NCBI GenBank assembly: GCA_028717165.1
Contig: JAQUOK010000277.1
Location: forward strand, 1-5,210
DNA from: Victivallaceae bacterium
GTDB taxonomy: Bacteria; Verrucomicrobiota; Lentisphaeria; Victivallales; Victivallaceae
Reading direction: 5' to 3'
Length of the DNA: 5,210 nt
Shown: in pieces, positions 1-5,210 of the stretch
How positions within the stretch are numbered: the first letter of the stretch is position 1
Layout of the letters: each line of letters starts with the position of its first letter
Notes under the pieces: generated by a model
What the model was told of the DNA's origin: nothing
The model's database searches: none
Seen by the model: the letters and a program-made list of their open reading frames with translations, nothing else
Made by a program: the position numbers and the translations under genes

Positions 1-1
1 A

Positions 2-91
2 TATAAGGACTCAGGATATATTCTCGAACGGTTACAAAATCTCGAAGTAAAGGTCGACTCCTTCATTGAACGACAGATGCAGGAGGCATGA
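2..91 (+). CDS. C-terminal end of an unidentified plus-strand gene (partial, cut by window edge)
   Basis: An open frame enters from the left edge and ends at a TGA at 89-91, giving 29 residues that finish ERQMQEA. The segment is rich in charged residues, with hydrophobic residues spaced as in an amphipathic helix or short coiled coil (the stretch ERLQNLEVKVDSFIE). This is a believable protein C-terminus, but too little to name a family. The gene would converge on the oxidoreductase at 122-1126, with 30 bp between the two stop codons. It may be real or chance: 29 codons without a stop is weak evidence. I favour a real gene because no other gene explains these bases and the composition looks coding. 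No function is proposed. Confidence 0.42.
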   Translation, partial: YKDSGYILERLQNLEVKVDSFIERQMQEA

Positions 92-121
92 CAAATGCCA
101 GCTCCGGACAAATGCCCTTAT

Positions 122-1126
122 TTAGGTTAAGGTAATTACTTTGCCGCTTGCGGCGGATTCCTCCGCGGCGCATACGACTGTTACGGCCATTTTGGATTCC
201 TCGTCGCTGATAATGTCAGGGCTTTTGCCGGCCCGGAGGCATTCGATAAAATAACTGAGTTCATCCCGCAATACTCCGACCCGCCTCCCGAACAGGTCAG
301 GCCAGTAACGGGTATCGGGTTTTGACAGGCCGTCTTTATCGTTTATGGCCAGGCCGGAATTTCCGCAGTCGATATAGATTGCGCCTTCCGTCCCGATGAT
401 TTCCAACCGCGCGTCAATAGAAAACGGGGTATTGTCAGGCAGATGCCAGACAGTTTCGATAACACCGACCGCACCGCCTTCGAACCGGTACATGGCCCAG
501 CCGATATCGGGGTATTTGAAATTCCTCACCCGGACATTCTGCGCATAAACGGTTTTGACCCGCTCTCCGGTAAACCATAACATCAAGTCAGTGTCATGAA
601 TACCGTCGCCCATCAGCGGCGAAATCTTGTCCAGCACCCCGGCACCGATAGACGCCGGCAGATTGCGGGCGGCATGCATGGAAACGACCCTGCCGATCCG
701 GCCGTTGTCTATCGCTTTCTTCGCCAGAGCAACACGCGTATCGAAACGGCAGATATGCCCGACCATAAATTCACCTTTTCCGGCTTGGGCGGCAGCAATA
801 ATCGCATCGCAGTCTTCCGGCGTTCCGGCCATCGGTTTTTCGAGAAACACGTGTTTTCCCGCCTGCAAAGCGGCAATGACTATGTCCCGGTGATCATCCA
901 TATGGGCAACTACGCTTACCGCCTCGATTTCAGGATCAGCCAGCAGATCCCGGTAATTCGTGTAACTGCGGGGAACCCGGAAACGTTCCGCGATTTCCTT
1001 CAGCCGGTCTGGGCGCCGGGTACTCACCGCCGACAATTCCACATCCGGCATGGAAGAAAGCACTTCCGCATGTTTTTCCCCGAAAAAGCCAAGCCCGATA
1101 ATTCCGTAACGTATTTTTTTCATCAT
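122..1126 (-). CDS. Gfo/Idh/MocA-family NAD(P)-dependent oxidoreductase
   Basis: This 334-residue protein has the usual length of the Gfo/Idh/MocA family, whose members oxidise or reduce sugars, inositols and their derivatives in the cytoplasm. The N-terminal Rossmann fold opens with GLGFFG (residues 11-16, a GxGxxG dinucleotide loop). The end of the second strand reads STRR (35-38), with no acidic residue, which leans towards NADP(H). The family signature EKP is at 96-98, with K97 the expected catalytic lysine. The C-terminal substrate domain contains GDGIHDTD (173-180), where H177 matches the conserved active-site histidine. The gene starts at ATG 1124-1126; a second ATG follows immediately and could also serve. 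It lies 9 bp after the SDR gene and is probably co-transcribed and coupled with it. The substrate cannot be read from sequence: inositol, a hexose, a uronate or an aldose dehydrogenase are all possible. Family assignment is firm; specificity is unknown. Confidence 0.93.
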   Translation of the reverse strand: MMKKIRYGIIGLGFFGEKHAEVLSSMPDVELSAVSTRRPDRLKEIAERFRVPRSYTNYRDLLADPEIEAVSVVAHMDDHRDIVIAALQAGKHVFLEKPMAGTPEDCDAIIAAAQAGKGEFMVGHICRFDTRVALAKKAIDNGRIGRVVSMHAARNLPASIGAGVLDKISPLMGDGIHDTDLMLWFTGERVKTVYAQNVRVRNFKYPDIGWAMYRFEGGAVGVIETVWHLPDNTPFSIDARLEIIGTEGAIYIDCGNSGLAINDKDGLSKPDTRYWPDLFGRRVGVLRDELSYFIECLRAGKSPDIISDEESKMAVTVVCAAEESAASGKVITLT

Positions 1127-1129
1127 AAG

Positions 1130-1138
1130 TTTCCTTTA
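1130..1138 (-). promoter_or_regulatory. Ribosome-binding site of the oxidoreductase, overlapping the upstream stop codon
   Basis: On the minus strand the sequence TAAAGGAAA combines the TAA stop of the SDR gene (1136-1138) with an AGGA core (1132-1135), 5 nt before the first ATG and 8 nt before the second. The overlap suggests translational coupling between the two enzymes and supports the chosen start. The site is seen directly; coupling is inferred. Confidence 0.6.
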
Positions 1139-2128
1139 TCCCGGATATAAGCACATTGAACGTTTTTTCCCGGCCTTGCGGAACGCAACCGCATCATCAA
1201 TTATCCGGAAAATATCATATTTCGGTTTCAGGCCGAGTATCGCCTGCGATTTATGCATGTCAATCTGAAAATCGTTGAATTCGCTGACCTCGAAATCCAC
1301 TACCGGCAAATCTAATTTTGCCGCCGCATATTTTGCTGCCGTATCGTAAGCGAACGCTGAAGGGCCGGAAACGTTGAAGGCTTCGCCGATTGCGGTAGGA
1401 TTGCCGAGCGACAACATGATTGACTCCACTACGTCCCCGATTCCCACGATCTGCCGTTTGCCGGCGGCGCCATTGGGATGCCGGAGACAGGCGACCGCAT
1501 TCTCGTTTTTTTCAAAAAACGCTTTTTGTTCAGGCGTTACCGCCCAATCCTTCCATACCGGAACCCCGAAGTTGGGTTCTTTCAATGTCAGATGCGCCAG
1601 AATATCGTCTTCAGCATGAATCCAGGAAAAACGCAAGACAGTGATCGGCAGCCGCCACATAAGGCGGAATTGTTCGCACATGGTTTCTTCCATTATCTTG
1701 GAAAGCGGATAATAACCGGGATAACCCGAATGCGGATGCGTTTCATCGATGGGAACCGGCTGCGGATAATAGTAAATCCCGGCCCGCGCATCGGAACCGG
1801 CCTGGATATACTGCTGAATATGGCCGGCCCGTTTACAGGCGTCCAACAAGCAAAACGTACCTTTCACATTGGCATCCAGAAATAATTCCCGGTTTTCCTT
1901 GACGTTGGCGAGGTGAATTACTGCGTCCATATCTTCGAGTAATTTCTCCGCCAGGGAAGCGTCCCGCAGGTCGCCGCTTGTCACGTCAACGTTTTTCAGT
2001 TTTTTTACTCTCAGTCCGTCGGTAAACTCCAGTGCCCTGATATGGTACCCGGCCTCAATTAGTTTGGGTAGAACTGCCTTTCCGACTTTGCCTCCGGCTC
2101 CGGTTAATAAAACATTTTTGATTTTCAT
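1136..2128 (-). CDS. Extended SDR, NAD-dependent epimerase/dehydratase-like protein (possibly uronate dehydrogenase-like)
   Basis: This 330-residue cytosolic protein has the layout of extended short-chain dehydrogenases (the GalE/dTDP-glucose dehydratase/uronate dehydrogenase group). The dinucleotide loop is GAGGKVG (10-16). An acidic residue, E34, at the end of strand 2 favours NAD(H). D53-L54 follows strand 3, HLA is at 72-74, and N87-V-K-G-T is the usual helix-4 motif. The active site is S112 with Y140-P-L-S-K144 (YxxxK). Family chemistry is oxidation or epimerisation at a sugar carbon through a keto intermediate. The GSDAR and YYYPQP stretch (111-124) and the modest length recall uronate dehydrogenase-like proteins, but I would not assign that activity. 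The gene follows the LacI-type regulator by 99 bp and precedes the Gfo/Idh/MocA gene by 9 bp, so the two enzymes probably act in consecutive redox steps. The start is ATG 2126-2128, with only a weak purine-rich AGAGAAA ahead of it. Confidence 0.88.
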   Translation of the reverse strand: MKIKNVLLTGAGGKVGKAVLPKLIEAGYHIRALEFTDGLRVKKLKNVDVTSGDLRDASLAEKLLEDMDAVIHLANVKENRELFLDANVKGTFCLLDACKRAGHIQQYIQAGSDARAGIYYYPQPVPIDETHPHSGYPGYYPLSKIMEETMCEQFRLMWRLPITVLRFSWIHAEDDILAHLTLKEPNFGVPVWKDWAVTPEQKAFFEKNENAVACLRHPNGAAGKRQIVGIGDVVESIMLSLGNPTAIGEAFNVSGPSAFAYDTAAKYAAAKLDLPVVDFEVSEFNDFQIDMHKSQAILGLKPKYDIFRIIDDAVAFRKAGKKRSMCLYPG

Positions 2129-2227
2129 TTGTTTCTCTGACTGAAGTTAATGGTTAATTTTATTAATTAATCTTAATAACGTCTTTTATCTCAATTAATA
2201 CGAAATACTTCATTAACACCTTTATAA
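2129..2227. other. AT-rich spacer between regulator and enzyme genes
   Basis: This 99-bp gap has very low GC and is dense in TTAAT/ATTAA motifs, including a perfect 10-bp palindrome ATTAATTAAT at 2162-2171 and a direct repeat GTTAATGGTTAA at 2146-2157. No GC-rich hairpin is present, so there is no sign of an intrinsic terminator after the regulator, and read-through from it is possible. A weak promoter candidate lies inside. No CpG-centred LacI-type site as good as the one upstream of the regulator was found. Confidence 0.6.
2166..2194 (-). promoter_or_regulatory. Weak candidate promoter for the two enzyme genes
   Basis: On the minus strand TTGAGA (2189-2194) and ATTAAT (2166-2171) are separated by exactly 17 nt, giving 5/6 and 4/6 matches to the sigma-70 hexamers. 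The -10 lies inside the palindrome ATTAATTAAT (2162-2171). Transcription would begin near 2159, about 30 nt before the SDR start codon. In such AT-rich DNA this match can easily be chance. Confidence 0.25.
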
Positions 2228-3259
2228 TTAATCATTTATTTCGATTTTTACCGGCAGTTTCAGTTTTATTTCCAACTTCTCATGCTTTTCCAGGCAGGCA
2301 AGAATATATTCCGCTACCGCTTTACTTATGCCGCGTATGTCCTGATGTATTATCGGAATTGCTTTTGTCAGTACCTTGATACTTGCCAGGTCTTCTGCCG
2401 AACATATTTCAAATTCAAATTTATCGAATCCGATAACGTGCACATCATCCGGAATTTTTTTATTGAATTTTCGGGCGGCATCCAGCAGCCCCGGCAAACA
2501 ACGGTTGCTTTCCAGAAAAATTCCGGCATTATGGAGGTCCTGCGAAAATATTTTATATCCGGCCGTTTCTATTATTTTACGTTCCTGGCGACATAGAAAA
2601 ATATCCTTGTTTGCAAGAGTTAATCCATTGCTGGAAAGTTCCTTTTTTATTCCCTCCAGTCTGTCATCAAGCGACTGGTTTCTTCTGTTGTCGCCCAAAT
2701 ATATGATCCTTTTCAGATCTTTGTTGGTTTGCAGAAGCGTTTTCAAACCTTTAATTGCACCGTTTACGTTATCCGTCGCCACAAAATTGAATTCGTCGTA
2801 ATTATAACGGTCCATGAATAATATCGGAATGCTTTCCTTGTTTATTGAGCGGAAAAATTTCAGATTTTTCATCCCGTCCGCCGGGACAATTACCAATGCG
2901 TCAATTCGTCGGGCAAGAAGATTTTCGATTTGTTCTTTTTCCAATTCCGGATTGTCTTCAGTATTACAAATGATTGTATGATAACCGCGTTTCCTTATAT
3001 TTTTTTCAATCGTAAGGATAATTTCAGGGAAAAAGAGCGTTCTGATATCCGGAATGACCACGCCAATGGATTTCGTACTTTTATTTTTCAAGCCGCTGGC
3101 TATAATATCCGGTTTGTAATTAAGTTTTTCCGCAAGTTTAAGAATTTCTTTTCTTTTTTCTTCTCGAATCCGTATGGGCTTACTATTAAGCACGTTACAT
3201 ACGGCAGTGGTTGAAACCCCGACTTTTTTCGCAATGTCCTTTAAACGTATATTACTCAT
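2228..3259 (-). CDS. LacI/GalR-family transcriptional regulator
   Basis: This 343-residue protein has the standard LacI length and order: an N-terminal helix-turn-helix (about 4-26, beginning IRLKDIAKKVGVS), a hinge helix around ASGLK (54-58) with the intercalating leucine at L57, then a periplasmic-binding-protein-like sugar-sensing core. In the core, GVVIPD is at 66-71, MDR at 149-151, TDN at 162-164 and GFD at 277-279; the last three are typical effector-pocket landmarks. Residues align without gaps to E. coli LacI across D8, A10, G14, V15, S16 and N25. This places T17, T18 and N22 at the DNA-specificity positions, and asparagine at 22 is unusual because most members have arginine. The gene is clearly AT-richer than its neighbours. 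It has no obvious Shine-Dalgarno site, but the start fits the family N-terminus. It probably controls itself and the two downstream sugar-oxidoreductase genes, usually as a repressor released by a sugar or sugar acid; the effector is unknown. Confidence 0.95.
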   Translation of the reverse strand: MSNIRLKDIAKKVGVSTTAVCNVLNSKPIRIREEKRKEILKLAEKLNYKPDIIASGLKNKSTKSIGVVIPDIRTLFFPEIILTIEKNIRKRGYHTIICNTEDNPELEKEQIENLLARRIDALVIVPADGMKNLKFFRSINKESIPILFMDRYNYDEFNFVATDNVNGAIKGLKTLLQTNKDLKRIIYLGDNRRNQSLDDRLEGIKKELSSNGLTLANKDIFLCRQERKIIETAGYKIFSQDLHNAGIFLESNRCLPGLLDAARKFNKKIPDDVHVIGFDKFEFEICSAEDLASIKVLTKAIPIIHQDIRGISKAVAEYILACLEKHEKLEIKLKLPVKIEIND

Positions 3260-3297
3260 TATCGAATATTTAATTCAGGTATCGATCTACCAGTATT

Positions 3298-3307
3298 TAA
3301 CCCGTTA
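3298..3307. promoter_or_regulatory. Secondary operator-like interrupted palindrome
   Basis: On the minus strand TAAC-GG-GTTA is an interrupted palindrome lying in the leader of the regulator gene. Its centre is 19 bp from that of the better operator candidate at 3315-3328. On the minus strand both sites carry GGTTAAA, 28 bp apart. It could be an auxiliary site, but it is short and lacks the CpG centre. Confidence 0.25.
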
Positions 3308-3314
3308 TTTTTTG

Positions 3315-3328
3315 ATTTATCGTTTAAC
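3315..3328. promoter_or_regulatory. Candidate LacI-type operator
   Basis: The minus-strand sequence GTTAAACGATAAAT satisfies all ten core positions of the WAANCGNTNW pattern known for LacI/GalR-family operators, with the central CpG into which hinge leucines insert (here L57 of the adjacent regulator). The outer TG and CA positions do not match. It lies just downstream of the predicted transcription start (near 3332), about +4 to +17, a classic place for a roadblock operator. The match is seen; binding and negative autoregulation are inferred. Confidence 0.5.
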
Positions 3329-3338
3329 CATGTTTGAG

Positions 3339-3367
3339 ATTATAATCTGAAACAGAGGATTTGTCAA
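3339..3367 (-). promoter_or_regulatory. Consensus sigma-70-type promoter of the LacI-type regulator gene
   Basis: On the minus strand TTGACA (3362-3367) and TATAAT (3339-3344) are both perfect hexamers separated by the optimal 17 bp (3345-3361). The -10 box sits inside a perfect 12-bp palindrome AGATTATAATCT (3337-3348). Transcription should start near 3332, leaving a leader of roughly 70 nt before the ATG at 3257-3259. So strong a core promoter ahead of a repressor gene, with an operator just downstream, fits tight repression when the repressor is active. Confidence 0.8.
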
Positions 3368-3448
3368 GAGTAAATTTCAAAATCAGTCCAAAAAATCAAA
3401 AAAAATGTAATGCGACGAGGCTGACAAAAGTCTTGCTTGACAGCGATT

Positions 3449-3475
3449 GGGACTCCCGGGACGGTTGAGACTTTT
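3449..3475 (+). repeat. 9-bp tandem repeat array, three units
   Basis: Three contiguous 9-bp units read GGGACTCCC, GGGACGGTT and GAGACTTTT, sharing the core GRGAC followed by four variable bases. They are the mirror-facing partner of the four-unit array at 3487-3522, with an 11-bp AT-rich centre between (3476-3486). No function is known to me; a protein-binding array or a structured RNA are both possible. Confidence 0.7.
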
Positions 3476-3486
3476 TAATTTAACCT

Positions 3487-3522
3487 CAAAGTCCCAAGCG
3501 TCCCAAGTGTCTCAAAAGTCCC
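3487..3522 (-). repeat. 9-bp tandem repeat array, four units, opposite orientation
   Basis: On the plus strand the units are CAAAGTCCC, AAGCGTCCC, AAGTGTCTC and AAAAGTCCC. On the minus strand they read GRGAC followed by four T-rich bases, the same core as the array at 3449-3475 but inverted. Arms pair in more than one register: 3447-3454 with 3490-3497 (8/8) and 3458-3471 with 3509-3522 (12/14). A further degenerate unit AAAAGTCTT occurs at 3426-3434. The variable third of each unit suggests slow decay or spaced protein contacts rather than recent slippage. Confidence 0.75.
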
Positions 3523-3529
3523 ATTTTCT

Positions 3530-3576
3530 AAAACAATGACTGTCGGGGCCGTCAATTAAGGCGAGGCCGCCAGACA
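3530..3576 (-). terminator. Candidate intrinsic terminator of the malic enzyme unit
   Basis: Beginning 10 nt after the malic enzyme stop codon, minus-strand RNA can fold 3565-3576 against 3541-3550: ten pairs, mostly G-C, with two single-base bulges (at 3572 and 3569) and a 14-nt loop. After 4 nt there is a U-rich run, TTGTTTT (3530-3536). The bulges and the gap before the U-tract make it a modest terminator. It is the best candidate in this gap. Confidence 0.4.
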
Positions 3577-3585
3577 AGTTTGGAT

Positions 3586-4929
3586 TCACCGGTTTGCCGC
3601 CTTGATACGCTCGGCAACTTCATATTCATAAGCGTCCAGATCGGCGATTTTCAACATGGCCACCTCACTTTCCATCGCGGCTTCAGCAACATAACGCGCA
3701 ACGCGCGGAACAACCCGGGGATCAAACGGTTTGGGAATTACATAAGTATGTTTCAACGGAATTTCACCATTAAACATGCCGGTGGCAGCATCTTCAGGAT
3801 AGGCGGCGCTCAAAATTTTCAGCACTTCCGGCGATGCAGGTTCATTCACCAAAGACGCCAAGGCACGGGACGCTGCCAGTTTCATTTCCTCGTTGATATT
3901 GCCGGCGCGCACATCCAGCGCGCCCCGGAATATGCCGGGAAAACCGAGTACATTGTTTACCTGGTTCGGGAAATCGGTGCGTCCGGTACCCACGACGGCA
4001 GCACCGGCAGCCAAAGCTTCATCAGGATAGATTTCAGGCATCGGATTGGCCATCGCAAAGATAATCGGATCCGCGGCCATGGTTCTGACCATTGCCGCAT
4101 TAACCGCTCCGGCAATCGAGAAACCGAGGAAAATATCAGCGCCCTTCATTGCTTCCGCTAAGGTACGTTTGCCCGTTTCAATCGCAAATTTTTCTTTTTC
4201 CGGGGTTAAGTTCCCCCGGCCTTTATGAATAACTCCCTTCGAGTCACACATAATGAAATTTTCCCGTCTGGCGCCGGCGGAAATGTAGAATTCACAGCAG
4301 GCGATTCCGGCGGCACCGGCGCCGCTGATGACGAATTTGCAGTCCTCAATCTTTTTGCCGACCATTTTCAGGGCGTTTATGATTGCCGCCTGGGAAATGA
4401 TCGCAGTACCATGCTGGTCGTCATGAAACACGGGTATTTTCATGATTCTCTTTAATTTCTGTTCCACTTCGAAACAGGCAGGAGCGGCTATGTCTTCAAG
4501 GTTGATGCCTCCGAAAGTCGGTTCCAGTTTTCTGGTGAACCCGATCAGCGCTTCCGGGTCGGTTTTGCCGTGTTCCAGAAGAACGCTGCCGGCGCATATC
4601 GGGACGGCATCAATATCAGCAAAACGTTTGAAAAGGACGCACTTGCCTTCCATTACCGGAAGTCCGGCTTCCGGACCGATATTGCCTAAACCGAGTACGG
4701 CGGTTCCGTCACTGACGACAGCAATGAGATTGCCTTTGGCGGTGTATTTCCAGATATCCTGCGGGTTGTCTTTGATGGCCAGGCATGGAACCGCTACGCC
4801 CGGAGAATAAGCGATGGAAAGTTCTTTCTGGGTTTCACAGGGTTTCGTTGTTTTGACGGCTATTTTGCCGGGCGCCGGTTTGACATGATAATCCAGGCAA
4901 GCCTGTTCGAATTCTTTTTTGCTTTTCAT
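3586..4929 (-). CDS. Malic enzyme (oxaloacetate-decarboxylating malate dehydrogenase), short form
   Basis: This 447-residue cytosolic enzyme should convert malate to pyruvate and CO2 with reduction of NAD or NADP, linking the TCA pool to pyruvate. All family landmarks are present. AYSPGVA (40-46) carries the catalytic tyrosine Y41. YTAKGN is at 62-67, and SDGTAVLGLGNIGP at 73-86. EGK (94-96) carries the catalytic lysine K96. The metal ligands are E145 and D146 in NLEDI, and D170-D171 in HDDQHGT. The Rossmann loop is GAGAAG (203-208). It matches the stand-alone malic enzyme form and lacks the phosphotransacetylase-like C-terminal domain of longer MaeB proteins. Cofactor preference is not clear to me. 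The start ATG 4927-4929 lies 7 bp after the hisF stop, with AAGG (4940-4943) inside the end of hisF as likely ribosome-binding site. This implies co-transcription with histidine genes, probably an organisational rather than metabolic link. Confidence 0.95.
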   Translation of the reverse strand: MKSKKEFEQACLDYHVKPAPGKIAVKTTKPCETQKELSIAYSPGVAVPCLAIKDNPQDIWKYTAKGNLIAVVSDGTAVLGLGNIGPEAGLPVMEGKCVLFKRFADIDAVPICAGSVLLEHGKTDPEALIGFTRKLEPTFGGINLEDIAAPACFEVEQKLKRIMKIPVFHDDQHGTAIISQAAIINALKMVGKKIEDCKFVISGAGAAGIACCEFYISAGARRENFIMCDSKGVIHKGRGNLTPEKEKFAIETGKRTLAEAMKGADIFLGFSIAGAVNAAMVRTMAADPIIFAMANPMPEIYPDEALAAGAAVVGTGRTDFPNQVNNVLGFPGIFRGALDVRAGNINEEMKLAASRALASLVNEPASPEVLKILSAAYPEDAATGMFNGEIPLKHTYVIPKPFDPRVVPRVARYVAEAAMESEVAMLKIADLDAYEYEVAERIKAANR

Positions 4930-4936
4930 TTTATAA

Positions 4937-5210
4937 TTACCTTACTGGAATATTGTGTTGTTTTAAGAACAGTTTGGCCTCGGGAACAGTAAAGGTTCCG
5001 AAGTGAAATATGCTTGCGGCAAGTACCGCATCCGCTTTTCCGTTTTCAAGTACTTCCACAAGATGCTGCAGCGTTCCGGCTCCGCCGGAAGCAATGACCG
5101 GTACGGGAACCGCTTCGGATACGGCCCGGGTAAGTTCACAGTCGTAACCGTCTTTGGTGCCGTCCGCATCCATGCTGGTCAAAAGAATTTCCCCGGCGCC
5201 GAGCTCCACA
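4937..5210 (-). CDS. hisF: Imidazole glycerol phosphate synthase cyclase subunit HisF, C-terminal part (cut by window edge)
   Basis: The last 90 or so residues of HisF, about a third of the usual length of roughly 250, are present. The gene continues beyond the right edge, so the leading GTG codon is an internal valine, not a start. HisF with HisH forms the enzyme that turns PRFAR and glutamine-derived ammonia into imidazole glycerol phosphate and AICAR, in histidine biosynthesis. Visible hallmarks are ELGAGEILLTSMD, then D-A-D-G-T-K, in which the second aspartate matches the catalytic D176 of Thermotoga HisF; IASGGAG, the phosphate-binding loop near the C-terminus of the barrel; and AASIFHFG. 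The protein ends HNIPVR, as expected for a complete C-terminus. It is followed by malic enzyme after 7 bp. Confidence 0.96.
   Translation of the reverse strand, partial: VELGAGEILLTSMDADGTKDGYDCELTRAVSEAVPVPVIASGGAGTLQHLVEVLENGKADAVLAASIFHFGTFTVPEAKLFLKQHNIPVR

Larger units (their letters stand above)
3260..3585. other. 326-bp non-coding control region between malic enzyme and the LacI-type regulator
   Basis: I see no convincing gene here on either strand. From right to left it contains a candidate terminator of the malic enzyme unit (3530-3576), two facing 9-bp repeat arrays (3449-3522), a loose inverted repeat CTGACAA/TTGACAG (3421-3427 and 3437-3443, one mismatch), an A-rich stretch (about 3376-3420), a consensus promoter (3339-3367), operator-like sites (3298-3328) and an AT-rich leader of about 70 nt for the regulator. 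The leader has no recognisable Shine-Dalgarno sequence and no riboswitch I can recognise. Confidence 0.75.

Noticed and set aside
596..1150. Plus-strand open frame of 184 codons opposite the Gfo/Idh/MocA gene
   Set aside because: It is fully antisense to a gene with clear family motifs, and its protein is rich in Arg, His and Phe with no recognisable domain, as expected for a shadow frame.
3437..3479. Plus-strand promoter using the perfect TTGACA at 3437-3442
   Set aside because: No -10-like hexamer occurs at 16-18 bp; the nearest, TTTAAT at 3474-3479, is far too distant, and no plus-strand gene follows.
3449..3522. CRISPR array
   Set aside because: Units are 9 bp and contiguous with no spacers, they reverse orientation midway, and there are no cas genes in the window.
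3449..3522. The facing repeat arrays as an intrinsic terminator for malic enzyme
   Set aside because: The hairpin can form, but no U-run follows it in the minus direction, and a better-placed hairpin with a U-tract lies closer to the stop codon.
3580..4161. Plus-strand open frame of 193 codons opposite malic enzyme
   Set aside because: It lies antisense to a well-supported enzyme gene. The Gly/His/Arg-rich repetitive composition reflects the complementary codons; no promoter or ribosome site was seen.
4937..5209. A complete 90-residue protein starting at GTG 5207-5209
   Set aside because: The sequence is an internal part of HisF; the GTG encodes the conserved valine before ELGAGE, and the gene continues past the window edge.
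1..5210. A defence island, mobile element, secretion or biosynthetic gene cluster
   Set aside because: All complete genes belong to ordinary metabolic and regulatory families. No transposase, integrase, nuclease, phage gene or tRNA was found on either strand.

Overview
This window looks like bacterial chromosome. It has five minus-strand protein genes (one cut by the right edge), the probable tail of a plus-strand gene at the left edge, and one informative intergenic region. Genes are tightly packed, and coding GC sampled by eye is about 50%, apart from a poorer LacI-type regulator gene. Nothing in the sequence fixes the taxon. Short Shine-Dalgarno-like sites precede two genes, and a consensus sigma-70-type promoter precedes the regulator. 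A Lentisphaerota/Verrucomicrobiota-type genome would fit the gene style, but that is only an impression.

Reading in the direction of transcription (right to left): the end of hisF (4937-5210, histidine biosynthesis) is followed after 7 bp by a complete short-form malic enzyme gene (3586-4929). A bulged hairpin with a short U-tract (3530-3576) may terminate that unit. Next comes a 326-bp non-coding region. It holds two facing arrays of a 9-bp tandem repeat (3449-3475 and 3487-3522), a TTGACA-17-TATAAT promoter (3339-3367) and a CpG-centred LacI-type operator candidate (3315-3328) just after the predicted transcription start.

The promoter serves a LacI-family regulator (2228-3259). After an AT-rich 99-bp spacer come an extended SDR/NAD-dependent epimerase-dehydratase-like enzyme (1136-2128) and a Gfo/Idh/MocA oxidoreductase (122-1126). 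These last two are 9 bp apart, and the ribosome-binding site of the second overlaps the stop codon of the first. The most economical reading is a small sugar, uronate or polyol oxidation module under an autoregulated LacI-type repressor. No transporter or kinase in the window identifies the substrate. The oxidoreductase gene converges on the plus-strand gene fragment (2-91) at the left edge.

No RNA gene, insertion sequence, CRISPR array, phage gene or recognisable defence system is visible. The items most worth a second look are the facing 9-bp repeat arrays, the near-ideal promoter/operator arrangement, and the unusual recognition-helix residues of the regulator.
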